Assembly (NCBI GenBank): GCA_000469685.2
Contig: LS997566.1
Location: 24,636,432 to 24,700,431, forward strand
Direction: 5' to 3'
Length of the DNA stretch: 64,000 nt
From: Haemonchus contortus
Lineage: Eukaryota > Nematoda > Chromadorea > Rhabditida > Trichostrongylidae
Shown here: piece by piece, positions 1-13,100 of the stretch
How the letters are laid out: each line of letters begins with the position of its first letter
How positions within the stretch are numbered: position 1 is the stretch's first letter
Translations under genes and position numbers: made by a program
The notes under the pieces: model-generated
What the model saw: the letters and a program-made list of their open reading frames with translations, nothing else
The model's database searches: none
What the model was told of the DNA's origin: nothing

Positions 1-2667
1 AACAAGTTCAGCTACGCTCCATCGACCCTTTGGTTTTCATAGGTTTACAATGTCGTATTAGTTTTTGCTGAGATGTTACTGAGTGGTTATATAATTCATT
101 CTTGATTCATACTTTTATAAATCTAACTGAAAAATTCAAATAATAAAGGCCAATGAGCGCGAACAGGGCTGACGATAGGCTCGGGACATGCAACAACAAT
201 ATTCTTAAGGAATCGGGATCATCAATAGTAAATATTGAATTAGGAAAGAAATACCATCGCCCACATCGTCTTGTTCTTCGGAGTATTACCGTTGAGTTAT
301 GAATTGTATAATAATTGCACTAGCCGTGCTAATCAAAATACGATCCCTCGCTTTTGCTCAACACAATTAACAGCTGACCGAGTAGGTCCACCACACAACA
401 TCAGACAAATGGTACTGACATCAAGTGGATTGATGATGATTACGAGATCACCGAGGTACTTAACAAAGCAAAACTGATGCTGTAGAATCTCGTTCCCATG
501 ATTCTGCGAAAGACTTACGAATTAGGCTAAGCCTGAGCTTCACGATATGAACCAGAATTCCCAGCGAAAGATCACCTGTAAGACAGCCTAAGACAATGGC
601 AGTGCAGTGAAAGTCACCAGAATCACCTTTTTTTGCTACAAAATCACAGAATCAGAATGCAGTGCACGACCTATGCTCGATGAGAGTGGTAGTCTTCCTC
701 CATGTACGTAGAAACTTGAAATGCTATTGAATAACGTGAAACAAGCCGATGATAGTTTATGTGCTGTCTAGGGGCGTCTTAGAGCACGCCAGGAGTGTGG
801 ATTCACTATACATATGCTAGACAGTAACAGGGAGATTGCCCGATCGTTGCCATTCAAGGAAATCATCACTCCTGCAAGGCCGTGGACGCTATATTTTGGT
901 GCTGGAGAACAAAAGGAAGGGGTTTGTCAGTTCATCAGATAAGAAAATGCAAAGGAAATAGTCGAAGCCTTGCCGAATGATTCCTTAATTTTTCAATTGC
1001 TCTTGGAGAACTGGCAAAAAGGAGGAAAAGACACTTTTCATACAATTTCCGCCGTATTCATGTCATCATGCCCAACTTTATCCCTTTAGTGGTCGATGGG
1101 TCTATTCCAATCTTGCCGCCTCGTCTCTCATCTCTCATCCAAATCTAAGGAAAGTACCACTATTGAAAGCCTACCGTGCGCAGGTCCCTGCCCGGGTACT
1201 TCATTTCCTCAATGACAACTTGGCAGCAATTGTGTGGAAGAGTCAGCCCACAACGATAAAAATAAACATAAGTACTTTAGGGTAGTGACGCGACCCATAG
1301 CGACGGTGTAGTGCAAGGCAATTTTGAATGGTGACCACTCAGTGTGATCAATGAAGGCTGAGGGAACAGATCCAGAAGCTATTCACGTGGATCAACAGCA
1401 AAATTTTCGAGTATTAGTACAAATTACAGTACAGTACTCAGTACATTACAAATTACAAATAAATTTATCGGCGGAAATGCGAGACCTGTGAAGATTGGAC
1501 CTGATCCCCTAGCACAATGTCCAATAAACCGAAGCTGTTGGGAAGGCTTTTGGAGGCACGAGCAGGGATTCTGCCATGTAAGAACGTTGTTTCCGAAATT
1601 TTCATGTATTTCTAGTTGACAGAAAAGAATATTCACCTTCAGTATAAAAGCCGAGGCTCTCAGTAACATTTGAGGTTTGGAAATTAATTTTTTTTTGCTA
1701 GCTGCAATAGCAATAACGCGAAGCCCTTTTTTCCTGAGCTTCAGAACTAGCCATTGCTAGCGAACGTGACGGGATCCTCTGAGAGCACCACACCTTCGCT
1801 AGATTGGGTAGCGCACCTTTATGGGAACAAGTTAGCAAGCTGCAGAATTTCTTGCTGACATTGTGCCCTCATTAGCGGAGCATTCTACATGCTATTATTG
1901 CTTAATACACAAAAAAAGATTGATCAGAGGGATAGACCTGAACGTCCCTGAAAGTCCATCGGATATCAAAAGCATGCCAATCATAGAAGCCAAAAAATGA
2001 AATTCAAGATTACAGGATAACATAATGCTACGAATACCAAAGCAAAAAAGACACGGACTGATGTGGGGTGTGGAAAAAGAACTGGAGAATGTACCGGAGT
2101 CTTTTACAAGTGCATTCGATCGATCTAGATAAGGCTGTTGACAATAATAATTATCGATGAATGATGATTGCCCCCAACACCTCTGAAGTGCGGCCTGGAA
2201 GGCCCCCAAATAGATAAAGGTTATGACCCGAGTGGGTCGATCTGCGGCTGATTACTGGGCGATCGGAAACCTTCGCGATCAGCCCACCGACCGATCGATG
2301 GCTGGTCCACTAACACAGCTGTTTTTACTTTCAAAACATCAAACCATAGATAATATCTTCATTACATATTTACACAAAAAGCACAGCGAAAAAACCAATT
2401 GGGGCCAAAAAAAGAGTAGACCGGCTTGATGAGATCGGCAACGAAAGAAACCCAATAGGAAGATTTTGCACATGAAAGCAGGCGATAATTATATCTCGAC
2501 TAAATGTCCGACAACTTGGAAGTGTAACTCATCGCATCCATCTCAAGACGAACGTGATTGGGGTTATTTTTCGGCACCTGAAATTTATAGCAAAAATTGA
2601 TTTGTTTCCAACTGGCTGCATAGCAATCATTTCCTTCTGAATACTTCTTTATTGTACTCCTTTTATT
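1..2667. other. No gene recognised
   Basis: AT-moderate DNA with only short open frames that lack splice-flanked or conserved segments. I could not assign any stretch to a gene or a repeat family. Confidence 0.5.
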
Positions 2668-3183
2668 GAAGGCACAGTTCACGAAAATTTCGAAGTACCC
2701 GTTTTTATTCGAAAAGCGGAAGTATAGATTGGGAATAGTTCATCGGCAACGGAGAAAGCGAGAGAATTCGCAGGTTTAGAGAAAAATAAGGCTCCTCAAA
2801 AGTAGGTAAAATAGATCTTGGACGAGATGGACATGACGGGAATAACATGGGAGGGGTATTCGGACGAGTTTCAGTTGTAGCAATTGCACAAAGAGCTGAC
2901 TACATCAAGCCAGAACTGACAAGACTGTCTTTTACTGTCGCTATGGGTCATGACAAGTTGTTTGAACTTCCTACATGGGTTACCTTGTGATCAGTGCAGC
3001 CTATACAATGCCGGAGAAACTCGTCCGAGGATACACACGGGCCAATCTTCGGGCCTTTATAACACCCCAACTAAGCCGTGTTCCTAATAGACCTAATAGT
3101 GCCACATATGGTATACGGGTGGGTCTCAAATTCGTCCTGTGGGGAAATCTGAGAACCCGTTCTTATCGTGAACTGTGCCTTTA
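2668..3183. mobile_element. MITE family A, complete copy
   Basis: About 515 bp with terminal inverted repeats: AAGGCACAGTTCACGA on the left and TTATCGTGAACTGTGCCTT on the right, next to TTGA and TTAA. The right 200 bases match, inverted, the left part of the copy at 7.4 kb, including the shared block CCTCGGACGAGTT. It has no coding capacity. The TTAA-like flanks suggest piggyBac-type mobilisation, which is inference. Confidence 0.75.
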
Positions 3184-3739
3184 AATTATACCTACTTAAT
3201 AGAATCCTTCCCATTTTTAACAACATTAACGACTTGAGCTAGTCGAAAACGAACCTCTTCGGTTCCATTGATGAAAGTTCGGAAAGAATTGTATCTTTCA
3301 CGCGACCATGAGTTGGAAGGTGAAATTTCGAGAGCCTGGAAAGACGTCTAGGTGTCTTGAGTAGAGTTACAGAGCGAAAGTGAGTCTTACCGGACTCAAG
3401 CGGTCTTTAACAAGCAGCGGTTCGCTGGTGAGTGGCGATTCTGGAGCTTCCAACAAATCTTCGTCTCTTATCACTGATCGTGTGTTCACTGCAAAGGTTC
3501 ACAATGAAGATAGGACTGTGATCAGAGTAAAGGAAAGTCTTCTGCAAAAAATGCAAAATTCATGAAAACCCGAGCGGGATGGGGGTGAAAACAACTTAGT
3601 GAAACAAACAAAAACTTAAACTTTCTAGTGAAAGGCGATCCCTTCCACTAAAAAGTCTTTAGGCTGGGCGTGCTCCAAAAAACACGGATGTGGCATAAAG
3701 AAGAATCTTTAAATGGCAAATTGCTTTTTTCTCAGTCGT

Positions 3740-4210
3740 CGTTCAATAGCCGGCACAGGGCAGGCTTTGTCCGCCGTTCAAAATTACTGTTAATAACAAA
3801 TTAAGCAGTGTTAGGAGCGGAGAACGTCCGTTGGGCGTGTCCGTCGAAAGTAGGTCACCCCGCCCACTTCGCGCGCGGCGCACCCCACTGAGGTCTCGAG
3901 ACGACGTTACAGTACCACCAAGTGTCAATGGAGCGTACGATTTGCATCTGTCCGTGCTATCTTCTCTTTAGGCCGGCTGCTGTGGACCAAGCGCAAATCG
4001 CATGCCCGTCTGACAACTGCGACATTCGTCAAGTATCGCGGGCTGACCTGCCGCATGCGACGGCTGCGGCGTGACCTAGTTTCGATGGACACGCGCAACG
4101 AAACGCACCCGTTAGGAGCAATTGTGGCAGATGCGCTCGATGGTGGCCTATCCTACAGAAGGTCAAAAAGGCATGTGATGCTAAAACTGATAGGCAAGAC
4201 TTGTTGACGA
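3740..4210 (+). other. GC-rich open stretch, possible exon
   Basis: Much more GC-rich than its surroundings. One plus-strand frame is open from about 3853 to 4206 (roughly 117 codons, Arg-rich) and ends in TGA. An acceptor-like CTTCTCTTTAG lies at 3962-3972. Several other frames are also open because of base composition, so coding is uncertain. No family is recognised. Confidence 0.25.
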
Positions 4211-4527
4211 AGGAATCTGAGTAAATGAAACAGACACGAGATAGTTCCGAAGCGACACGGGACCTGAACAAGTTGAACAGAGCCAGTATGCCCATATTCA
4301 GTAAGCGTTCAAAGTGACTAAGGGCTCAGGGATTGTATGGTATCACAAATTAGAAACTATAATTGCCGGAAGAGTAAACGGGGAAAACGAGTCTGTCCAG
4401 TATCTGTCTGATGTCAGAACGGCAGCCAACAGTAATTTTACTTGGCACCACCTTTCTCTTGACCTTTGAAATAGTCAGTAGTAAATGTAATTTTGGCTAA
4501 AACCGCCATATATTTCATATAGCAGGT

Positions 4528-4581
4528 CAAAGAAGCGGAGGTAAGATGACTTCAGTAAGCCATCTTACTTCCGCTTCTTTG
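4528..4581. ncRNA. Near-perfect hairpin, miRNA-precursor-like
   Basis: Two 21-base arms (4528-4548 and 4561-4581) pair with one mismatch around a 12-base loop. After a two-base internal mismatch, four more pairs (GCAG/CTGC) extend the stem to about 27 bp. Size and shape would suit a short miRNA precursor, but a fold-back insertion scar is equally possible. Confidence 0.3.
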
Positions 4582-4799
4582 CTCTGCGACTCCCACATAA
4601 GGTTAGAAATTTTCGCTCGAGTTTTTTTTTAATTTTTTTTTCATACGCACATACAATACATACATAACAAGGAGAACTATGGGTAATTTGTAAAAGGATG
4701 AACTTCCAGTTCAAAAGACTTTAGACTTTTTCTGTTGTAGGTAAGGAGAAGCTCACAACAGAGCCACTTCGAAATATAAGTGACTGGATTTGCTTCTTC

Positions 4800-5270
4800 T
4801 TTTTCTTCAGCATCTGTTCCACTTAACGGCTGGTTCCGCTCTCTTGCTGTGTTGGCGGCACTTTTCCCGACTGAATGCTTGATCGGAATGAAGGCCAGCA
4901 ACTTTCAAGTCCTCACACAAGGTGTCTGAATAGCATTGCACTGATCTTCCTTTAGGCCGCTTCTCGGACACGTAGAGGTTTAGGCCGATTTTACACACAC
5001 TGTTTACGGCCGCGCTTACGACACGACCGTACCACTTCAGCTTCGGAATGAGCTTCGCACATTTCATCAGCAGTAGGGGTTATGCTGTAACGTTCCTTTA
5101 CTGCATCGTTGTTAATACGGTCCAAACGCGTGGCTCCAGCTGCCCATCGCAGCGTTTTCGTTTCCATTACTCTGAGGCGTGCTTCAAGCTCAAACTACAG
5201 GCCAGTACTTCGCACTGTAAATCGTTACTGGTCGTTCGATGGTCCTGTAGATCTTTATTTTGAGACGCTC
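4800..5270 (-). pseudogene. RTE-type LINE, reverse transcriptase C-terminal fragment
   Basis: The minus-strand peptide KLKWYGRVVSAAVNSVCKIG then EKRPKGRSVQCYSDTL and DLKVAGLHSDQA is the familiar carboxyl end of nematode RTE-type polyproteins (consensus RLRWYGHVLR...KRPKGRPKQRWLDTL). Upstream, in other frames, the preceding block is visible: GIPERLKIKIYRTIERPVTI, then METKTLRWAAGATRLDRINN. At least two frameshifts and a missing 5' part make it a dead fragment. Confidence 0.75.
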
Positions 5271-5279
5271 TGGTATTCC

Positions 5280-6410
5280 AAGAAGTAAATCATTCGATAT
5301 AGTTAAATATCGTTTCGCCAGATCTGAACAAGAATTAAGGACACACTGAATGGGCAGATGGAACATACCCTGCTTAATAGTGCTGGCAGCTTCTCATTCT
5401 CAGGAGTAGACCAATATTTTCGCTAGAAGCTGAGCGAGAAAGTTCTCTGTTGTTCTATGCTATCCTGTCACCGAAGTGCTCTTAGCAGAACTCAGACAAT
5501 TGCTTTCATTGCATTGTTTCCATGTTGTCGCATTTTTGCACTTACTATCGTTTTCGTTCAAAATGCAGTTTTTTTAGATAAAAAGTGTTGAAACTGGCGT
5601 GCCCTGTGGCAAACGAGAGCCGAGCTATCTTGAAAAGCTTCAAATTAATTGAAGATGTGCTCTGATTGTGCTAGCTTCTTTTTAGGAATATCCTACATAT
5701 TGACGCAAAGTTTGTTGAAGTCGGGCGGCGTTCAAGTATTACTTTCAAAAAGTCTGTTCGACTTATGGTTAGGAGAAAGGGTAGCGCTTGTAGTTTTGGT
5801 GTGATATGGAGACGGGAGATGTTGCACCGTTCAAATGATGAGAAATCTTCGTGAGTAGGACAATGCCGGTCACGTAACCCGCTTTCATACGCTGCCCTCA
5901 AGAAATTTTTTGATCAAGTACAAAAGATAGCTGTCAACCTGGTGTTCCTAAATACGACCTAGAATTGAGACTTAAGATCGTAAGATCAGCTATTGAACGG
6001 ATCAATTTCGCCAGTTGTTGTTTATAATGTGTTGTTGTGTTTGCGTGCGTGTGTTTGAATTGGATTCAATATTCCGTTCCCTAAAGCTAAGCAAAGATTC
6101 AGTCAACCGAATGTGACATTCATATACCATAGGACGTCGAAGTCTCCATAACTATTGCTTGGATGGTTGGGCACAGATCAAGCAAAGGTGTGAAGGAAGC
6201 TTCGGTAGGTGTTTACTGGTTGCCGTGCTACATGCCATATCGGAGAAGAAAACAAGTAAGCTGAATATTACCCGGCTCGCCTAAACTGTTCAAGGCTGCC
6301 ATTTGGGGTGGTCCCCTTGTTTCTCTCCCAAGAATGCCGTCTTATGAGGCAAATACCTCGAAGAGCCAAGAGACTGCATCAATTCAAGCCATGAAGATGC
6401 TACACAAGGA
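5280..6410. other. No gene recognised
   Basis: Sequence between the LINE fragment and the SINE downstream of the receptor gene. It contains only short chance frames and a few T-rich runs. Confidence 0.5.
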
Positions 6411-6416
6411 AATATG

Positions 6417-6718
6417 AAAGGATAAAGTAATGATAAAGTTTTTGGCGTTAATCAATCCCGTCTGAAGGATGCGCTCCCGCACTCGACTTCCATTCAGAAT
6501 CGTAGTGGCGTAATGAATGCGTATGTGGCCCACACAATGACTTGCGGTGGCCAGCCGATGTACAAGTTAACGCTTCTCTCTTCCCAGACGAGTTTGGTAC
6601 TAATTCACCGACCCCGGAGGGAAGGAAGGCTTGGTTGGCCTGATCCGAGATTCGAGCCCCTGACCGTGCGTGTGAGAGATAGTGTGCAACTTGCCACTAC
6701 CCCACCTCCGCCCACGGA
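6417..6718 (-). mobile_element. tRNA-derived SINE, near full length
   Basis: Read on the minus strand it begins with a Pol III-type head (GGGGTAGTGGCAAGT as A box, GGGGCTCGAATCTCGG as B box). It continues through the family body (GAGTTTGGTACTAATTCACC in plus-strand text) and ends in a tail of GATAAA-like units at 6417-6440. It lies about 260 bases past the receptor stop codon. Confidence 0.8.
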
Positions 6719-6979
6719 AATTTTACAGAAGCAAAAATAAAATCAAAGCCTCCCTTGGATCCTCTCGTGATGTTTCTATTTTTGAGACTCATGGTGTTTT
6801 CCAAAATTCGGGAGCGAGGTCTCGAATCCACAATTTTATCAATTCATTACATGGAGCCAAGGTCACGCTTAATCCTTACAAAGTGCCTTCAGAAAATCTA
6901 ACGGCGCTGAGCATTACGAATATCATAGACTGTCGGACCAATAGTGGTGGAGTACCCCCGTGAAAATTATCAGATGGCA

Positions 6980-7126
6980 TCACAACCTACAGTATGTTCT
7001 GTTGTAATGCGAGAAGCTCCGGGAACGGTTCCATGGCATTCGCGGCGAGCAACAGGCCAGTCGTCGAAATTCGGTCATTCGAAAGTAGCATAAAGGTTGA
7101 CATACAGAATGAACTCCGATGAACAC
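6980..7126 (-). CDS. Receptor exon 8 (TM7, helix 8, C-tail)
   Basis: 147 nt including a TGA stop. The acceptor is TATATTTTCAG, the classical nematode type. It begins VFIGVHSVCQPLCYFRMTEF and ends with a short basic tail rich in Arg, Ser and His. A GT just before the stop (CTGTAG/GTTGTG) could act as a donor, so a longer tail is not excluded. I see no AATAAA in the next 250 bases on this strand. Confidence 0.83.
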   Translation of the reverse strand: MFIGVHSVCQPLCYFRMTEFRRLACCSPRMPWNRSRSFSHYNRTYCRL

Positions 7127-10100
7127 CTGAAAATATAAGACGCGTTGAATGTTATAGTAACTAAAATTAAACTCTTTTATTACAAAAAAAAAACATTGAT
7201 ATCAAGTGCAAGATTAAAAAGAAAGGCCAACTTTTGGACTGATTGCTATCGCATGTGATTAAAGAGCTTCCTACTTACTTATGCCTCAACTTCGATTCAG
7301 AACCATTGTGAGACTAAGAGTCATCTCAAATCCTGAGTTTCTGATCATCAAAACAGATTGCAGAGGCTGTTCGAGGTACGCGATGTCGGCAAGTGGTTAA
7401 AGGTACAGTTCACGATATAAATGGTTTCTGGAAATTTTCCAGAAAGTTCGAGAACCCCTTGTATACAATATCTGGCGTTATCAGGTCGGAAAACGGCCTG
7501 GTTAGGGCTCAAGGACTGGCCTGTGTGTACCCTCGGACGAGTTGCACCGGCAGTGCAGAGGCTGAACCATTCACAAGGGAATCCATGTAGGAGGCTCAAG
7601 CAACTTGTCGTGACCTATAGCGACAGCGATAGCAGTTCTGTACAGTTCTGGCTTGATGTACTCAGCTCTTTACGGAGTTGCAACAACTGAAATCTTGCCC
7701 AAACACCCCTTAAGTGTTATTTCCGTTATGATAATCTCGTCCAGCCTTTATTTTCCTCACTTTTGATGAGCCTTTTTTTCCAGAATTTGGCGAATTTTCT
7801 CGCTTTCTTCACTGACCATGAACTACTCCCAACGTATACTTACGCATTTTGAATAAAAAAGGGTAACGTGAGATTATCGTGAACTGTGCCTTCAAGTCGT
7901 GCGCGTGACAGTCACCACATGGTTCTTCCCCACCGGAGTTTCACTAATGCTTCACTTTCACTGATGCTGATATTATTATGGCGTCAGAAGTGGCATTGAT
8001 ATGGCGATGACAAGGCGGAAAATTGCCAGTTCTCAGGCTAACTGTTAGGGAGTTCATTCAGGACCAAATCTGCCTAGGTCGACCAATCCTCCTTTCCCTC
8101 GGTGTCGCTTAACTGGTTCCTGGCTCACTTTAGCATACATTATAGAGGCTGATTCTAATGCTCTGTGCATCTACCAGCTAGCCATTATAAGGTGAATCAT
8201 TCGGATGCCATCAGGTTTTTAGTGGGAGTTATACGAACTGGTGCAACCCAAAAAAGGAAATGATCGGTGTTCGATACTCGGTGCTAGCCTTCCTAACTCT
8301 GGTATGCGTACTGCCGCTGGATAGCCTAACCTTCTAGAGCTCATCTGAGCAAACTTGCTGCTAGCTTCAGCACATCCTGAGAATGTTTGTGCGAGGAAAC
8401 AGGATTGAGTTATTCTCAAAGGTATTATGCGGTAGAAAGAATGCATTGAGTCCCGGATCGATAATTGCCCAGGCCAACCATGTCTTCCATGCCTCCAGAG
8501 TCAGTTGGTTGATACCAGACTCGTCTAGGAGGATAAAAGGGGTGTTGTGCGATTCACGCGTCAGTATAATGAGGTCATCGGACGAGACGTGCTATAAAAT
8601 CATGCCCACCATCATAATGGGAGAAATAAGAACTTATGAAGGAAAGTAAGAAAATGACCAAATGCACGTTTACAGAAGGATTACGTTTCCTAGGATCAAA
8701 AAACTATTCTATCAAATCAATTTCGTTAGTTATTCTTATTTTGAACGCTTGACAAGTGAATTACTGACCTAAGAAGTGAATTTTTAATCTCGAAGGGGCT
8801 TCATTGCAATAGTAAAGATATTTGCACTAATTCATGGTGAACCGTGGACCACTGCAAATCTCATTTGGTCCATTCGAACAGAAGGGTACTGAAGCGATAC
8901 TGTGTACGCGAAGATCCCTAACGGGGTTACGCGTGAATCGCGTACCCCCCGGATAAAAGCGATAACTCGTACAGCGGCAGGTCATTGCAGAGGCCACATA
9001 CGCATTCAATACGCCACCACGGATCTAAATGGGAGTTGAACGCGTGGGCGCATCCTTCGGACAAGTTTGATCAACGCCAGAGACTTGATCCTATTTATTC
9101 ATTATTTTGTGAAGATAAACACTTCTTGAAGGGAGAATAGTCCTTGAAATCAGCACTTTCGCTACTCCACTCTACTACTGAATATAGTTGAGAACTGTTG
9201 CAGGTCGCACCTGAAGCCACCATCGTATCAAAGTGCTGCTATGAGTAATTTCGATGAGGTGATTGATGTGAAGGAAAGCCACCAGTTGTATGCCGGAATA
9301 TGGACAGAGAAACAGAAGATCAACTATCAGAACCGTTCCGATTACGTAGATGTATTTATGTCGACTCATGGCCTGCATTCGCGATCGCCTGAACACAGAC
9401 AGATAAGAATGAATGGATTTAGGGAACTTGTGAGATGGACAACGACTCTGACCTGCTGCCGTTGCTACAGTCACTGCTTGCCTTTTTCGTAGTGCCATGT
9501 ACTCTTCGCGTTTCTTCGTTGTTTAACGTCCCATTTTCCTCTTTGAATTGACGAATTGTTCGAAGTATAAATGCGTAGCATACCTAGAAATGGTGAATAT
9601 CTATCAGGATCTATGTATTTCCATCTGAGTTGTTGCACAAATTTTTCCAAGCCACAGAATCGCCCGGTAATTTCTGATCTTTTTCGAGAGGTTGGGCGAC
9701 TAATCTGGCACAGAGTTTCTCAGAGCAGAAAATTTCAGATTCTCCCATGTTGGTGTGTAAGCATCAGAGCCAATTCATGAAATGACTTTTGTTTAAAATG
9801 GGTATACAACTTAGACGACGGGGTGTCCGTAATTTGTGTAAAGGCTCCTACCATGGCAATAACAACTTTGAAAGTTTATGCACCTTACAGTCCCTAATTT
9901 CCCTCAGATTTTGCAAGCTTTTCAGTGCTATTCAGTCAATCCGTACTGATTTCGGAGTGAGCAAGTTCAGTTTTTCCACGAAGTAGGCGGGTTTTCTCCC
10001 TTTCTTCGCTATCGATGCATTACTCTACATCAACACTTCCCCAAAGACTACTTCTGTTTCATTTACGGGTATGGCTAACATGGATCTGATAGTATTCTTG

Positions 10101-13100
10101 AAGAAAGAGAATTACAATTCTATGTATATGCCGTTTGAAACGAGAGCTCATGCTGGCTATACTGAAGAGAAAATCTCAAAGGATCAGCTTACCACAACGA
10201 TAGCTAGAACGAGAAAACATAAGCCGGAAATCATCAGCATGCTGAGAGTGGCGATATCGATGTGCCATGGTTTCTCATCTAAAAAATGTGCAGGAGAAAG
10301 GAAATTCCAAAGGCAAAATATAACAACTGTATAGAAGCATCGCATACCATAACTTTGAAGATAAGGAGTGGACGGTGGAACAAGTAGTCCAAGGCCCATA
10401 ATTATGCTGACGACCCAGCTAAAAGAAAAACATCTCACTCAATGAAAGGAATTTTCGGAAGTGAGAAACAAGACGTTGGAGAATCGAATAGACGGTCAAG
10501 CAACCAAAAACGCTGATTGCATGTGTCTTGTCGAGGGTCATGCTTTTCCTGGCTGCACTCTCACATTCCCATTCATTGGGTTGATAAAACTGCGTAAATA
10601 TACCAAACTTCCAAGGCTTCATACACACACAGCCGATTATATAAGTAGGATATATCGAGTTGGGCGTCTGGTGCTTAGGGACGAGTCATGTTTATCACCC
10701 CGATGAGAAAACTCGAACTAGTGCTTATGCTTTCGAAATACCATGTTCTTCAATTCCTATCGCTAGTCAATTTGAACCTCACTGAAATTTTCGATGTCTT
10801 TTTTGCCACAGATTATCAACAGCCTGGAAATTTTGCTACCACTTGAGTAAATCGATGGCCTCTCAAAGTTCTAGGTTGAATGTGATCAATGGCTTTTTTA
10901 AAGCCCATTCAAAGTGTTTGGCAGTTTTTAAGTCATCAATCACGCCTCCGCAAGCGTGCCTACACCCTGTAGCCGCGGAAGCCTTCATGTCTTCTCTTCA
11001 GAATGTCTTCTTGGACGATCTTTATTAATGGAGCTCGTCAACAGTAATCGCTCGAAAGAAACCACTGAGATCCATCGAGGTTCACTCAGAATTTTTTTTA
11101 GAAAAATTCATTCGGCTTGTTCCCTAGCCTGAGGAATTATCATAGCAGAAAAATGATATTCCTCCTCTTTCTGGGGACGAATTTCGTGGTTATGTTGGTG
11201 GTGTACGGTGGGTAACGTTATTCAAGGAAGTTTTCTGCTTGTCGACCTCTCGACCTTGAGAATTTTCTGCACATGATGATGTCAGTGGCTCTAGTTCGAA
11301 TGTCTTATGCTCATCTACAGTGATGGACTTTAGAAGAGGTGCGAATATATGTATTTCCCAGAGAATACTCAATAAAAAAGCTGAATTCCGAACTTAGAAT
11401 CAGGGACCGGTGAAAGCATAACATCACGATGGTTTGAGCTGTGAAAACTGAATTTACTGGGTATCGCCGTAATAAGTTGAGCGATACAATGGGAGAATCA
11501 CTAATCAAAGTGGCTATTCAGAGAAGCGGTTTTCGCGAAATCTTGAAAAACTTGAAACTCCTGCGATCCTGTCCAACACCTCTAATCACTGTTACTCCGT
11601 GTAGAAACTTCTGAGAACATTTTTGCTTCTACCGACTCTCTCCTGCTGCAGTAACTTTGCAACAAGCGCCTAGATTATATATTATCCCCTCGATTCAGGT
11701 GAGTAGACAGGCAACTCGGAAGCATGGTGTTGATCACTATGGGAAATGCATTCGCATTTGTCACCACGTTATTAATGACCATCCTCCTATAGGAAAAAAC
11801 AAGTTACCTGAGAAAGATTTGCCTTCACAACACTAAAGTAGGACTCCGTATATTTAATGAGATAGATATGTAGGTAGGGCTCCTACAGGGTCACGGTACA
11901 GGCGAGAGAATTTGCGAATTTATACTGCTCCTAACAGAAGAGTGAAGCTTGGATGAGGGAGCTCGACAAACAAGGTCTCTTTCGAAAACTTTTTTTTTGT
12001 CCCATATTGAACATCATCAACACCGTGCCTCCTGTTTCATTGGACTTCACTTTAACGGAGCTGTTACTGTAGTCGCATATCGCACAACGATAATGGTAAC
12101 TACTCCTTATTTTCACAAAATAGGGTGATGGGTAAGACTTGGACCTCTGACGGGACTTGATTCTGTACCTGTGCTTTCTGGACATCGTGCCTTAGCCCTT
12201 ACATAAAGGTGACGGAACTTTCCGCGAATTCCCACGGCAAGCGGCAGTGGTCAGACGGTTCCTGCCCTATCCTTCCACTAGAAATTCAAACCTTTCTCTT
12301 CATCACGCACGAACGCTCGTAATCCGGTGCGGAGAGTGCGACGTAGTTTTCGGGGAGAAGGTATCGGACACTTACAGTACAGAGATCCTCACCCGTGCCT
12401 TCTCAATAGCTTTTATGCCTTACCCTATCGGCCCTCGTGGTGAGCCGTCAGCCAACATCGGCGTTTTTACCATAAGAGCTGCTATAGCTTGTTTTCTTCA
12501 AAGGTATTCCGGAATTGTTCTGGGGTAGCTGGCTCAAGAGGGAAAGGAAGTAACAACCCATGTTAGTTCAAAAGTAGCAAAAATTTGCAAAGGAGGGTAT
12601 TTCAACGGGTTGTTCAAGTACCCGCGCCTTTGCCTACAGCTGGCTACAGTAAGCTTTCTGCGTACAAAGTGTGCGTCCTGGTGTGAATGGTGCAGAGAAA
12701 CAAGACGGACGAGTGAGAACGTCAACGTGAGGCATCTTTGGGTGTGTTCGCCGGTTTCTTTGGGTTCCTTATTTAACACTATCTATGCCGTTTTTCGACC
12801 TGACAGTATCCCTTGCGTTAACCTTGGGGTAGACAGGCTCGTAACAAGAAGGAGTCTCACCATGTGTTCTCATTGTAAAGTGTGCCCATTAGGAAAGCGA
12901 CGGCAAGCGGAATCTCGGTATTGTAAGGGGTAAAGAGCACGCTACCCAGACAGCACGAATATGGGTCCAAGTCTCATCCGAGGCCGAAAATTTTCCCGGT
13001 CAGTTGCCGGTTTTGCAAGATTTTCACAATCGCCTCCTCATTCGACACATTATCGAACGTCATCTAGATTTATGACAACAATTTTTCTTGAATTGCAGTA

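Noticed and set aside
517..533. TTAGGC/GCCTAA, the nematode telomere unit
   Set aside because: A single head-to-head pair of units is far too short for an interstitial telomere.
6513..6740. Open frames across SINE copies (also near 8.9, 30.1, 33.3, 45.2 and 55.3 kb)
   Set aside because: All start from the same SINE body (the recurrent MNAYVA start is part of it); they are repeat artefacts.
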